Below are positions 7,893 to 15,489 of a DNA stretch of 46,364 nt, piece after piece. The notes beneath the pieces are model-generated. The model saw only the letters and a list, made by a program, of their open reading frames with translations, was not told where the DNA came from and did not search any database. Origin of the DNA: Bacteroidales bacterium. Lineage in GTDB: Bacteria > Bacteroidota > Bacteroidia > Bacteroidales > UBA7960. Where the stretch lies: contig SKVW01000009.1 in NCBI GenBank assembly GCA_007129255.1, positions 1 to 46,364 on the forward strand. The letters are read 5' to 3'. Made by a program: the position numbers and the translations under genes. Numbering within the stretch: position 1 is the first letter of the stretch; each line of letters begins with the position of its first letter.

Positions 7893-8150
7893 TTATTTTG
7901 TTGCGTTTTGAACCCAGTTTTTCAGGGTGTTTTTTACCGGTATTTTTCCGCTGCTCATCAGTTTCCCGTTAACCATCAACCCTGGTGTAAACAATACCCC
8001 CTCGTTGATAATTTCATCCTGATCGGTAACCTTTTCTATGCTTACAGCAACATTTAATTCTTGGGCCACTTCACGACATTCATCTGCCAGTTTTTCACAT
8101 CTCATGCAGCCGCTGCCAAAAATTTTTATTTCAACCCGATCCTTTTTCAT
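7893..8150 (-). CDS. Small CxxC thioredoxin-fold protein (redox-active disulfide protein 2 type)
   Basis: This 85-residue cytoplasmic thioredoxin-like protein resembles the TM0996/MTH895 family. The active-site pair is Cys15-x-x-Cys18 in FGSGCMRCEKL, and the cis-proline region appears as TPGLMVNGKLMSSGKIP. Such proteins are repeatedly found beside ArsP-type permeases and ArsR regulators and are thought to act as dithiol redox partners or thiol carriers. It lies 36 bp after the permease gene and is a paralogue of the protein at 9518-9757, so the permease is flanked by two of them. A TAACTTTG box in the 36-bp gap could give it extra expression. Substrate unknown. Confidence 0.85.
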   Translation of the reverse strand: MKKDRVEIKIFGSGCMRCEKLADECREVAQELNVAVSIEKVTDQDEIINEGVLFTPGLMVNGKLMSSGKIPVKNTLKNWVQNATK

Positions 8151-8178
8151 TTTTTAAACTTTAACGAAAAAAAACACA

Positions 8179-8186
8179 CAAAGTTA
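8179..8186 (-). promoter_or_regulatory. -7-like element TAACTTTG before the small thioredoxin gene
   Basis: On the minus strand this reads TAACTTTG, an exact TAnnTTTG match, immediately after the permease stop and 29 bp before the thioredoxin start at 8150. It could be an internal operon promoter. No palindrome accompanies it. Confidence 0.35.
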
Positions 8187-9491
8187 TCAGAAAAATTTGC
8201 CGTAAACAAGGCCGGAAAAGGTGGCCATAACCACCACAAGCAAAATAAAGACCGTTGTTTTTTTTGTGCCGATTACGCTGTGAATCACCAGCATATTGGG
8301 CAAAGAAATGGCCGGGCCTGCCAATAACAATGCCAGTGCAGGACCCTTGCCCATGCCGCTACCCAAAAGCCCCTGAATGATGGGTACTTCGGTAAGGGTG
8401 GCAAAATACATGAATGCTCCGAAAATCGAGGCAAAAAAGTTGGCAAATAAAGAATTACCGCCTACCAGTGCGGCAACCCATTCGTTGGGAATAATCCCCT
8501 GCCCGTTGCTTTCAGGGGAGCCAAGTAAAAATCCTGCCACCAACACGCCGGCAAAAAGCAGGGGCACGATTTGTTTGGTAAACTCCCAGGTGGAAAGCAG
8601 CCATTCTCTTGGCTCACCGGGGGTGATCCCGGTGATGATGCTCAGGGTCACAAATCCCGTTGTAAAAGGGATAACCGGGGTGTCGGGGAAAAATACGGTA
8701 GCCAGGGCCACGGCAACTGCCGAACCCATCACGTACCACCGGTTCAGGCGAATAACGTAAATCAGTGAAAAAGCGAACAGAACCCCAAAAACCGAAGTGA
8801 TCACCCATTTGTTGTTCCAAAGCCAGTACCAGGCTCCTTCTGCAACTTCGGGATGGCCCCAGTTGGCAAAGATCAAAATGAACACCAGGATAAAGAAGTG
8901 AAGGGAAGTTTTCCACAAGGGTCTTCCTCCGTGTTCTTCAGGGAATTTCAAAGCTTCCTCGGCCCTTGCCTTTTCTTCTTTTCGAAAGATCAAAGCCATC
9001 AGCAACCCGATAACGATCGCAAAAATGACAGCTCCAATGATTCGGGCCATTCCGATCTCAAAACCAAGAACCCTTGCTGTTAGAATAATTGCCAAAATAT
9101 TAATGGCCGGGCCTGAATAAAGAAATGCAATGGCCGGTCCCAACCCGGCTCCCCTTTTGTGTATGCCGGAAAACAAGGGAAGAATGGTGCAGGAACAAAC
9201 CGCCAGCACAATCCCGGAAACGCTGGCCACTAAGTAGGATTTCCATTTGGTGGCTTTGGCCCCGAAATATTTGATTACGGCTCCCTGGCTGATAAAAACA
9301 GCAATGACCCCGGCAATAAAAAATGCCGGTATCAGGCACAGCAATACGTGCTCCCGGGCGTACCATTTTACCAGGTAAAGGGCCTCGTAAACCGCATCCA
9401 TAAACCCTTCCCGCTCAACCGGCATAAAGTAAGCAAACAGAAAAAACGCGGTAAGGTAGGCAAGGATTTTAAATTCCTTCTTCTTTTCCAT
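8187..9491 (-). CDS. ArsP/SO_0444-type permease (PF03773)
   Basis: This 434-residue polytopic protein has about ten hydrophobic segments and belongs to the UPF0718/ArsP_1 permease family (COG0701). The conserved cytosine-rich metal-site block reads AVCSCTILPLFSGIHKRGAG, with Cys99 and Cys101 in or near a membrane helix. The second conserved repeat is LLAGPAISLPNMLV near the C-terminus. Known members export methylarsenite or, in the SO_0444 branch, are linked to Cu/Zn resistance. I cannot decide the substrate from sequence. Its setting between two CxxC mini-thioredoxins and downstream of an ArsR regulator supports export of a thiophilic metal or metalloid. It sits in the operon driven from the palindromic promoter at 9779-9794. 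Confidence 0.85.
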   Translation of the reverse strand: MEKKKEFKILAYLTAFFLFAYFMPVEREGFMDAVYEALYLVKWYAREHVLLCLIPAFFIAGVIAVFISQGAVIKYFGAKATKWKSYLVASVSGIVLAVCSCTILPLFSGIHKRGAGLGPAIAFLYSGPAINILAIILTARVLGFEIGMARIIGAVIFAIVIGLLMALIFRKEEKARAEEALKFPEEHGGRPLWKTSLHFFILVFILIFANWGHPEVAEGAWYWLWNNKWVITSVFGVLFAFSLIYVIRLNRWYVMGSAVAVALATVFFPDTPVIPFTTGFVTLSIITGITPGEPREWLLSTWEFTKQIVPLLFAGVLVAGFLLGSPESNGQGIIPNEWVAALVGGNSLFANFFASIFGAFMYFATLTEVPIIQGLLGSGMGKGPALALLLAGPAISLPNMLVIHSVIGTKKTTVFILLVVVMATFSGLVYGKFF

Positions 9492-9517
9492 ATAATCCCC
9501 GATCCTCCGGGTTTGGT

Positions 9518-9757
9518 CTATTTAGCTCCCTGAACAATGTCTTTTATTTCCCCCGCAGTAAGGACCCTGCCACTGGATACCACTTTTTCATCAATGACCA
9601 GGCCCGGGGTGCGCATGACGCCGTATTCCATGATCTTCATTACATCCTCTTCTTTCGATACGGTGGCTTGTATGTCCATTTCCTGCACTGCCTGCCGGGC
9701 TGATTCTTCCAACTTTTTGCATTTGGCGCAACCGGTTCCAAGAATTTTAATATCCAT
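9518..9757 (-). CDS. Small CxxC thioredoxin-fold protein, paralogue upstream of permease
   Basis: This 79-residue protein has the same fold as the 85-residue protein at 7893-8150. The redox pair is Cys10-x-x-Cys13 in LGTGCAKCKKLEE, and the proline loop reads RTPGLVIDEKVVSSG. It precedes the permease gene by 26 bp and starts 22 bp downstream of the palindromic promoter at 9779-9794. It may reduce the exporter, its regulator or the metalloid itself; that is inference. The family call is solid, the function is open. Confidence 0.86.
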   Translation of the reverse strand: MDIKILGTGCAKCKKLEESARQAVQEMDIQATVSKEEDVMKIMEYGVMRTPGLVIDEKVVSSGRVLTAGEIKDIVQGAK

Positions 9758-9778
9758 AGTTTTGCTAATTTTTTATTC

Positions 9779-9794
9779 ATCGCAAAATTACGAT
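9779..9794 (-). promoter_or_regulatory. Palindromic operator overlapping a -7 box (ArsR-type candidate, site 2)
   Basis: ATCGCAAAATTACGAT matches 15 of 16 central bases of the site at 7828-7847. ATCG and CGAT arms flank CAAAATTA, which on the minus strand is TAATTTTG, an exact -7 element. It lies 22 bp upstream of the thioredoxin-permease genes and directly downstream of the arsR stop, well placed for repression by that protein. Confidence 0.6.
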
Positions 9795-9814
9795 TAATAA
9801 AACACCTCTCAAAA

Positions 9815-10114
9815 CTACTTCAGGAAATTTTTCAGGATGGATTTGGCTTCTTCCCAGTTTTCGTGATTCAGGCAGTATTTAACTTTTGGTGGGGTTATGT
9901 TTCCCTGGATCAGTCCTGCTTTTTTCAACTCTTTCAGGTGCTGTGAAACGGTAGACTGGGCCAGGGGAAGTTCGTTTACAATATCACTGCATACGCAGGT
10001 ATCGCGGTCTTCCAGTAATCTGATAATGGAAATACGGGCAGGATGCCCAAGTGCTTTGCAGTATTTGGCAATTGCGATATTTTCTTCAGGATATTTGGCT
10101 GGCTTTTTTGTCAT
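9815..10114 (-). CDS. ArsR/SmtB-family metalloregulator with CxC sensor motif
   Basis: This 99-residue winged-helix repressor has an HTH region reading LAQSTVSQHLKELKKAGLI. In helix alpha-3 it carries TCVCSDIV (Cys40 and Cys42), which corresponds to the ELCVCDL metal-binding motif of arsenic-sensing ArsR, so it probably senses As(III)/Sb(III) or a related thiophilic ion. Its ATG overlaps the stop of the preceding DUF1573 gene (ATGA at 10111-10114), a tight coupling. Candidate binding sites are the palindromes at 7828-7847 and 9779-9794. The metal identity is inferred from the CxC motif only. Confidence 0.9.
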   Translation of the reverse strand: MTKKPAKYPEENIAIAKYCKALGHPARISIIRLLEDRDTCVCSDIVNELPLAQSTVSQHLKELKKAGLIQGNITPPKVKYCLNHENWEEAKSILKNFLK

Positions 10115-10560
10115 TTTCCTTTTGAAGCAGGTGCTTTGGCGCGTTCATCTTGTTCCGGTGGGAAATGGGTTGAGCTGCGTTCTTTAACTTCTCCCCGTAT
10201 CCTGAATACTGCCTGACCGCCCGGATCATTGGATAAAACACTTACCGTACGGCTGATCCGGTGAGGCCTGGGAGCCGGCCGGAATTGAATGGTGATTTTC
10301 CCTTCTTCTCCCGGGTTAATGGGCTCCCGGGTCCAGTTTATTATCCGTGTACCACAGCAGCCTCTTGCATTGGTCAAAACCAGCGGTTTCTCTCCTGTGT
10401 TGGAAAACGGTATTTCCATTTTGATCACCTCCAGCTCGTCTGTGTAAAGGGTACCAAGGTCAGTGATTTTCTCTGAAAACTCCAGTTTTGGCCCTTCCTG
10501 AGCCAATAACATTCCGGTTATTATTGCCAGGACAAAAGATAGAAAAAGGCTTTTTTTCAT
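10111..10560 (-). CDS. DUF1573 periplasmic protein (CCGT variant), paralogue 2
   Basis: I start this protein at the ATG at 10560 (149 residues); the track uses a TTG at 10572. The signal peptide is MKKSLFLSFVLAIITGMLLAQ, followed by one DUF1573 domain with the same unusual GCCGTRIINWTREP motif and APRPHRISRTV block as the paralogue at 7401-7802. It has an extra charged C-terminal tail of about 25 residues (ERAKAPASKGK). It is the first gene of the operon that encodes ArsR and overlaps arsR by 4 bp. Finding two DUF1573 copies in one cluster suggests the domain is part of the response rather than a passenger. Biochemical role unknown. Confidence 0.85.
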   Translation of the reverse strand: MKKSLFLSFVLAIITGMLLAQEGPKLEFSEKITDLGTLYTDELEVIKMEIPFSNTGEKPLVLTNARGCCGTRIINWTREPINPGEEGKITIQFRPAPRPHRISRTVSVLSNDPGGQAVFRIRGEVKERSSTHFPPEQDERAKAPASKGK

Positions 10561-10572
10561 GACGCGTCTCAA

Positions 10573-10916
10573 AAAAAATTATTAAGCGTTTTGCTTCAAA
10601 AATTGATCCGATTATTTATGGATGGTTTTGCAAAGTTAAAAAATAAATGACTCATGAAAGTATTGATGGGTTTTATTATTCGCTGAATGATAAGCGGTTA
10701 TATTTAGCACTCATTAAGGCCTTAGTAAAAAGTAAATCATGGCTAAGGCAATTAATGTTGTAAAAAAAATTTCCTGTACCAAAAAAATCTGCTTTGGTCA
10801 GGGTTATTTTTTTAAAAATCCTGTATTAAAGCAAAAAGGTTTTCATTATTGTTGTTTCGGGGATTCCAACCAATTATTTTCTATATATTTAGCCTGCAAA
10901 ATGCGAATGGTTAAAT
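10573..10916. other. Divergent intergenic region between DUF1573-arsR operon and sigma factor
   Basis: This is 344 bp of AT-rich DNA. The leftward operon has a clear -7 box (listed separately). On the plus strand TATATTTA at 10884-10891, one base off TAnnTTTG, lies 26 bp before the sigma gene and may be its promoter. The 74-codon ORF in the track (10739-10963) overlaps the sigma gene and looks spurious. No repeat or RNA gene is evident. Confidence 0.5.
10631..10638 (-). promoter_or_regulatory. -7 element TAACTTTG for the DUF1573-arsR operon
   Basis: The minus-strand reading is TAACTTTG, an exact TAnnTTTG match 70 bp upstream of the DUF1573 ATG at 10560. Unlike the other two promoters of this cluster it lacks the ATCG/CGAT palindrome, so this operon may be constitutive or differently regulated. 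Confidence 0.55.
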
Positions 10917-11480
10917 ATGGAAAATCAAAGAAACAGGGTGTTGGTTGCTATCTGCCAGGGTAGAGAAGAAATTCTGGAGAAATTGTACCAGGAAGAATTT
11001 CCTGTGATTGAGAATTTTGTTATAAAAAACAATGGAAATAAGGAGGATGCGCGCGATCTTTTTCATGATGCCATGATGGTTATTTTTCAGAAGAGCAGGA
11101 ATAAAGACTTTGACATTTCCTGTAATTTCAGCACGTATTTGTATGCAGTTTGTAAAAATTTATGGCTAAAGGAATTACGCAGAAAGAAAAATTTTTCTGA
11201 TGTTGAAATTGGTACAGAAATCCAATCCATGGAAGGGCAGGAAGAGGTTGATGATATGATGCCCATCAGGAAAAAATTATTTCTCCGGAATTTTTCCAGA
11301 TTATCCGCAAAATGTCAGGAAGTTTTAAAATTGACCATGGGAGGAATGGATGTGGAAGAAATAAAAAGCATTATGGAATTTAGCAGCCTGCAACACACAA
11401 TGAACCGTAAGTACCGTTGCAAGAAAGCCTTAATGGAATTAATTCAGAAAGACCCGGGATTTTGGGATGCTTATTCATAA
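10917..11480 (+). CDS. RNA polymerase sigma factor, ECF-type sigma-70 family
   Basis: This 187-residue sigma factor shows region 2 (residues 20-80: EDARDLFHDAMMVIFQKSR, then NFSTYLYAVCKNLWLKELRRKK) and a region 4 helix-turn-helix (residues 125-175, CQEVLKLTMGGMDVEEIKSIM). It lacks regions 1 and 3, as expected for extracytoplasmic-function factors. The next gene in the same direction, 14 bp after its stop, encodes a single-pass membrane protein with an anti-sigma-like N-terminus. The convergent gene is a TPR-CHAT protein. I infer that this sigma factor is held at the membrane by its neighbour and released on an envelope signal. Its target promoters cannot be read from the window. Confidence 0.9.
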   Translation: MENQRNRVLVAICQGREEILEKLYQEEFPVIENFVIKNNGNKEDARDLFHDAMMVIFQKSRNKDFDISCNFSTYLYAVCKNLWLKELRRKKNFSDVEIGTEIQSMEGQEEVDDMMPIRKKLFLRNFSRLSAKCQEVLKLTMGGMDVEEIKSIMEFSSLQHTMNRKYRCKKALMELIQKDPGFWDAYS

Positions 11481-11494
11481 AATCAAAGCAAAAC

Positions 11495-12358
11495 ATGATA
11501 AACGACAAGACAAACAGGGAATTGTATGAGGAGATTGAAGTCTGGTTGTCCGGGATGGATTCCGAGGACAGGGAATATCTTAAAAACAAACTAAATAATG
11601 ATTCGGAACTGATGCGGCAGTTGTTGTTGTACAAAGATGTCAACAGGTTTGCAAGAGAACTGCATGAGGAAGAACGCTTTTCAGGGTTGCTTAAAGCCAT
11701 TCAGGATAAAAAAGAAAAGACAGGTTGGGAAAAAGATAGCGGGAAGGCCGGTAAAGCAGTTGACTTTCAAAGCCTCCCGCATCCCGCCTTTCTTGAGCGG
11801 TATATTGGCTCCCGTAAAGTGAAAAGAAATTTTCTCCTTCGGGTGGGAGTAAGTGCTGCAGCTGCGGTATTTTTGCTGGTGGTTACCCTTGGACTGGTTT
11901 TTTACTTCCAGTCAAACCAGCAGACAGATACTCCTGAAAGACTTTTTGCCGCCTACTACCAGCCATACCAAATTGATCCGGCCATGCGTTCTGACGGTTA
12001 TGCTGAAATGGAAATGCTGGAAAAAGCCTTTTCCGCCTATAATCGGGGAGAGTTTTTTCTTGCTGCCCGTTTATTTGAGAAAGCTTATGAGGAACTGCTT
12101 CCCGACAAAAGAACCAGCCTGAAATTCTTTGCCGGGGTTTCCTACCTGGAAGCGGAAGAAGAAGCAATGGCCAAAGAAGCTTTAGGGGAAGTGGTTGACC
12201 AACGGTGGAGTATTTTTTACCCGGAAGCCAAATGGTATCTTGCCCTGGCCTACCTTAAAACCGGGCAGGTTGAAAAGGCAAAACCCCTTCTTGAGGAGCT
12301 GAAAACGGAAATACCTCAATACGCTTCAAAGGCTGAAGAGATACTGGACAGGATTTAA
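11495..12358 (+). CDS. Single-pass membrane protein with anti-sigma-like N-terminus and external TPRs
   Basis: I start this 287-residue protein at the ATG at 11495. The track start lies inside the sigma gene. Residues 10-50 (YEEIEVWLSGMDSEDREYLKNKL) resemble the short helical N-terminal region of anti-sigma factors. A single membrane helix spans about residues 113-138. The C-terminal 140 residues hold tetratricopeptide-like repeats (FSAYNRGEFFLAARLFEKAYEE, AKWYLALAYLKTGQVEKAKP) that would face the periplasm. The gene follows the sigma factor by 14 bp and overlaps the convergent CHAT gene by 4 bp. A role as membrane anti-sigma factor with a TPR sensor domain is inference; the topology and TPRs are directly visible. 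The alternative is a general TPR membrane scaffold. Confidence 0.8.
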   Translation: MINDKTNRELYEEIEVWLSGMDSEDREYLKNKLNNDSELMRQLLLYKDVNRFARELHEEERFSGLLKAIQDKKEKTGWEKDSGKAGKAVDFQSLPHPAFLERYIGSRKVKRNFLLRVGVSAAAAVFLLVVTLGLVFYFQSNQQTDTPERLFAAYYQPYQIDPAMRSDGYAEMEMLEKAFSAYNRGEFFLAARLFEKAYEELLPDKRTSLKFFAGVSYLEAEEEAMAKEALGEVVDQRWSIFYPEAKWYLALAYLKTGQVEKAKPLLEELKTEIPQYASKAEEILDRI

Positions 12359-15339
12359 TTTCCCAAAGTTTTTATTCTGGTTGCCAATAATGCAGCCAGT
12401 ACAATTAATAAAATAGCCAGCCCGGCCATAACGGCCGAAATTTTTGTCTGGCCGGAAGCCAAAGGTGAAGTGTCGCCAATGGTAACATATCCGGCCCAGA
12501 AAAAAGGATGGGCTTTACTGGGAAGGGCTTTGTCCAAATAGTTGAGTTTAGCCTGCTGCAACGCCTGATCTTTTGGCAGCTGTTGATTTAAACCGGAATA
12601 AAAACTTTTTATCAATTGTGTGCTGGCAAGATCCGGAACCGACCAAAGAGTCATCACGATATTGCGCACCCCTGAATAAAGGAAACTGCGGGTGAAACTC
12701 ATGACCCCCTCTCCGCTTAATTGCTTGCCTGTTCCGGTATTGCAGGCGCTAAGCACCAGCATTTCAGCCGGTATCCGAAGTCCGTATATCTCATAAGCAT
12801 AAAGGTTGCTGTTTGGACAATCGGGGTCAGCGGCATTAAAAACCAAACGGGAGTGCATGGGGTTTAGGGTGTCAATCAATGCATGCATGGCCAGGTGAAG
12901 AATGGATGCCTTTTCAGCATGCTTAAAGAAGGCTTCCTTGGTGGCTGCTTCGTCTACAAACACTTTCCCTTTGAAAAAATTCCCAATGTACTCTACCTCT
13001 TTTCGGGCCCCGGGGAGCGGAAAAAGCCCTTCCCGCCCGGAAACCAGATTTGAAAAAGAAGAAATGTTTTGAGGAGAAGTTTCCGGAGGATAATCAGGTG
13101 CCAATGCCAGCAGAGTCCCGGCCGGCTTTTTATGCTGAAGTTCTTGGGATGAGAAAAGCAAAGCCGATGAGTAGGAATAACTTATGGAAACCTTACGGAT
13201 GAGATAGGGAAGACCGGAATAATCCATACGGTAAGCGGGTTCCTGCCGCGAAAGTAATACTTCGTAAGGCAACAGACTGAGCATTTCGTCAGGGACAATG
13301 ATCAGTTTGTTGGGAGAGAAAGCCTCCAGAACCGGTTCGATCAGTTTATTGTATAAAAAGTAAGCGCTTTCCGTGAATTGCTGGTATTCTTTTTTCCCTC
13401 CCATAAAAGCATGCTCCAGGTTTAAAGATCCAAGAACTTCTTCCAGGTGAAAAATAAATTTATCTCCTGTTTCGTAACGGAATACTTCAAACCCATCATG
13501 GGAAACTGCAAAAATAAAAAGCTCCTCTTTTCCAAGTAGGTATTCAATGAGCACCTCTTCTTTGGATAAAGTTGCCTGGATTTTACTTATGCCGGTCACA
13601 CCCGGTTCGTATTTTAAACGGTAATATTCAGGATAGGTTTTTTCTAACAGGCTAATTAGCTTTTGGTAACGCAGGTTGGTTTCAAAAAGTTTCGTTTGCC
13701 AGTAACTTATTTTTTCTTTTTCGGGGGTTGCCTTGCGGGCTTCCTGGTTAATTAACCCCTCCAGAGCATGAAGCTCCCGACGCAGCCCGGCTTCTTTTTC
13801 CCGGATAGAATCAGGTACATTTGCAACCTGAAAGCCCTCCAGTCCCCTGATAGACTGAATTAGAACAGAAGCTTTGGCCAGACCGGAAATTTCAAAAGCT
13901 TTTTGAAGGTATTCATTGTTGCCGGTTTTTTCAAAAAGATCAAAAGCGCTGGATGCTGCCGAAACAAAAGTTTCTTTTTCTTTATCGGAAAGGTGAAGTT
14001 TGCTTCCTTCCCCGGAATAATCCTTTCTTAGCCCGGAAATAATATTCAGGAGATGCTCGTAGTTTAAAAATATTTTCTCCTGGAGTATGTATTGTTCAGG
14101 CTGCCCGGTGGTCTTTTCCAGTTTGGCATTTAAGATGGTGTTTTCCAATTTCAGGTTATCCAGTAAAAAAGTTTGGATAGGGGTGCTGACCGGTATTTGT
14201 TGATTTTTGTTCTCTGGTGTTGGTTGATGGGTGTTGAGCATTTCCCGGGCTTTACGACAAAAAGCCAACGCCTGGTTTTGCTGCCCACGGGCAAAAGACA
14301 GCTGTGCCAAAGCTTCAAAATGCCTTGCACGAATAGGATGGGACTCATGGAAGCCGGCGCTGAAAACTTCACCTGCAAGAGTTAGGTATTTTTCAGCTTT
14401 TCTCTCTTGCCCTTGGTCCAGCAGACTCATGGAGTAGTTTAGGTAGTGGAGCCCAAGCTCAGGATATGAGTCCCCATGGGTGGCCAGGGTGGTTTCAATG
14501 GCTTTGCGAAAATACTCTCCGCTTTCATGATAATTCCCGGTATGCCTGAGCGCACGCGCCAGGTTGTTGTATGCCGATGCCCGACCTGCCAGGCTTTTGC
14601 CGGGATGGGTTTCCAGACTTTCGTAAAAATAGGCAATGGCTTCTTCGTACCGGGATCCCGAATAGGATACCATGCCCATATTATGAAGCACCCTGGAAAT
14701 ATTTAAGCGATGGGTGCTTTTACTATCCCGGAATATCTGGAGGCTGCGATTGTAATATTCCTGGCTTTTTTCAAATTCCCCTGCGTAATGAAAAATAACC
14801 CCCATGTTCAGGTAAATACTTCCCAGCAAGGAATGATCCGGTCCATAGGTTGACATGAGCAGGGCTTCGGCTTGCTCAAAATAGTTTACCGCGACACTAA
14901 AATCGGCGGTTTGTATTTTAAGGGCTCCAATGTTAGAATAAAGCGTTGCCAGGGCGGTGTGGTCCGGACCCGGTAGTAACCTGAACACAGAATCTGCGCG
15001 AAGATAATACCGCATGGCTTTTTCAAACTGCCCGGTATAATAATAAAGAAACCCAAGATTGTTTTCGATCCTTGCGGTCAATATCGGGTTCTGAAGTTCA
15101 GAAGCCTTGTCAAGGGCCTGGTTAAAAACTTTTATAGCCTCCGGATAATCTCCATCAAGGAATAACTGATTGCCCCGGTCGGAAAGCTCACGGTAGGTTT
15201 TTGATTCATGGGCAATAACCGGAGAAAAATGGGAAAACAAAGCCAATAACAATAACGGCAAAAAAACCCCTATCTCCTTGATTGAAGAGAAAAGAAAAGG
15301 CCCGGGGAACTGTAATTTGGTTTTTTTTGAAGGCTGCAT
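12355..15339 (-). CDS. Membrane-anchored TPR-CHAT protein (caspase-like peptidase)
   Basis: This 994-residue protein has an N-terminal hydrophobic export segment (about residues 24-44), many TPR units over residues 45-370 (such as GNQLFLDGDYPEAIKVFNQAL and NLGFLYYYTGQFEKAMRYYLRA), and a helical linker. It ends with a CHAT domain (about 640-955) and a final membrane helix (about 966-988). The caspase-like dyad is visible: His819 in LHLAMHALID and Cys866 in LVLSACNTGTG. CHAT domains are C11/C14-clan proteases, including the TPR-CHAT protease of type III-E CRISPR systems. Here the topology predicts a periplasmic, membrane-tethered enzyme instead. It converges on and overlaps by 4 bp the membrane TPR protein gene of the sigma operon. 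A -7 box lies 11 bp before its ATG. Its substrate is unknown; the adjacent TPR membrane protein is a candidate. Confidence 0.9.
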   Translation of the reverse strand: MQPSKKTKLQFPGPFLFSSIKEIGVFLPLLLLALFSHFSPVIAHESKTYRELSDRGNQLFLDGDYPEAIKVFNQALDKASELQNPILTARIENNLGFLYYYTGQFEKAMRYYLRADSVFRLLPGPDHTALATLYSNIGALKIQTADFSVAVNYFEQAEALLMSTYGPDHSLLGSIYLNMGVIFHYAGEFEKSQEYYNRSLQIFRDSKSTHRLNISRVLHNMGMVSYSGSRYEEAIAYFYESLETHPGKSLAGRASAYNNLARALRHTGNYHESGEYFRKAIETTLATHGDSYPELGLHYLNYSMSLLDQGQERKAEKYLTLAGEVFSAGFHESHPIRARHFEALAQLSFARGQQNQALAFCRKAREMLNTHQPTPENKNQQIPVSTPIQTFLLDNLKLENTILNAKLEKTTGQPEQYILQEKIFLNYEHLLNIISGLRKDYSGEGSKLHLSDKEKETFVSAASSAFDLFEKTGNNEYLQKAFEISGLAKASVLIQSIRGLEGFQVANVPDSIREKEAGLRRELHALEGLINQEARKATPEKEKISYWQTKLFETNLRYQKLISLLEKTYPEYYRLKYEPGVTGISKIQATLSKEEVLIEYLLGKEELFIFAVSHDGFEVFRYETGDKFIFHLEEVLGSLNLEHAFMGGKKEYQQFTESAYFLYNKLIEPVLEAFSPNKLIIVPDEMLSLLPYEVLLSRQEPAYRMDYSGLPYLIRKVSISYSYSSALLFSSQELQHKKPAGTLLALAPDYPPETSPQNISSFSNLVSGREGLFPLPGARKEVEYIGNFFKGKVFVDEAATKEAFFKHAEKASILHLAMHALIDTLNPMHSRLVFNAADPDCPNSNLYAYEIYGLRIPAEMLVLSACNTGTGKQLSGEGVMSFTRSFLYSGVRNIVMTLWSVPDLASTQLIKSFYSGLNQQLPKDQALQQAKLNYLDKALPSKAHPFFWAGYVTIGDTSPLASGQTKISAVMAGLAILLIVLAALLATRIKTLGN

Positions 15340-15349
15340 TGTAGTGTTG

Positions 15350-15357
15350 CAAAATTA
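15350..15357 (-). promoter_or_regulatory. -7 element TAATTTTG for the CHAT gene
   Basis: On the minus strand this reads TAATTTTG, an exact TAnnTTTG match ending 11 bp before the CHAT start codon. A TTG 22 bases further upstream may serve as the -33 element. Transcription would start within a few bases of the ATG, implying a very short leader. Confidence 0.5.
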
Positions 15358-15489
15358 CAAAATCTTTCCCTCCTTAAACCAATGAAAAATAGTATTTTGA
15401 ATGCGTCTAAAATAAAACCTCCATCCAATGGGTTAGTTTTTAAAAAACCCGGTATTAAGAAGAGAATTAATCACTTTAATTTTTTTACC

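Noticed and set aside
8061-8327. Plus-strand ORF opposite the thioredoxin and permease genes
   Set aside because: It is antisense to two recognisable genes and has low-complexity composition.
10739-10963. 74-codon plus-strand ORF before the sigma gene
   Set aside because: It overlaps the sigma gene in another frame, has no recognisable content, and covers the likely sigma promoter.
12355-15339. Type III-E CRISPR TPR-CHAT (craspase) component
   Set aside because: The protein has an export segment and a membrane anchor, and there are no Cas genes or array in the window.
15382-15489. Track N-terminal extension of the large T9SS protein
   Set aside because: The ATG at 15490 opens directly with a standard signal peptide; the extension would bury it.
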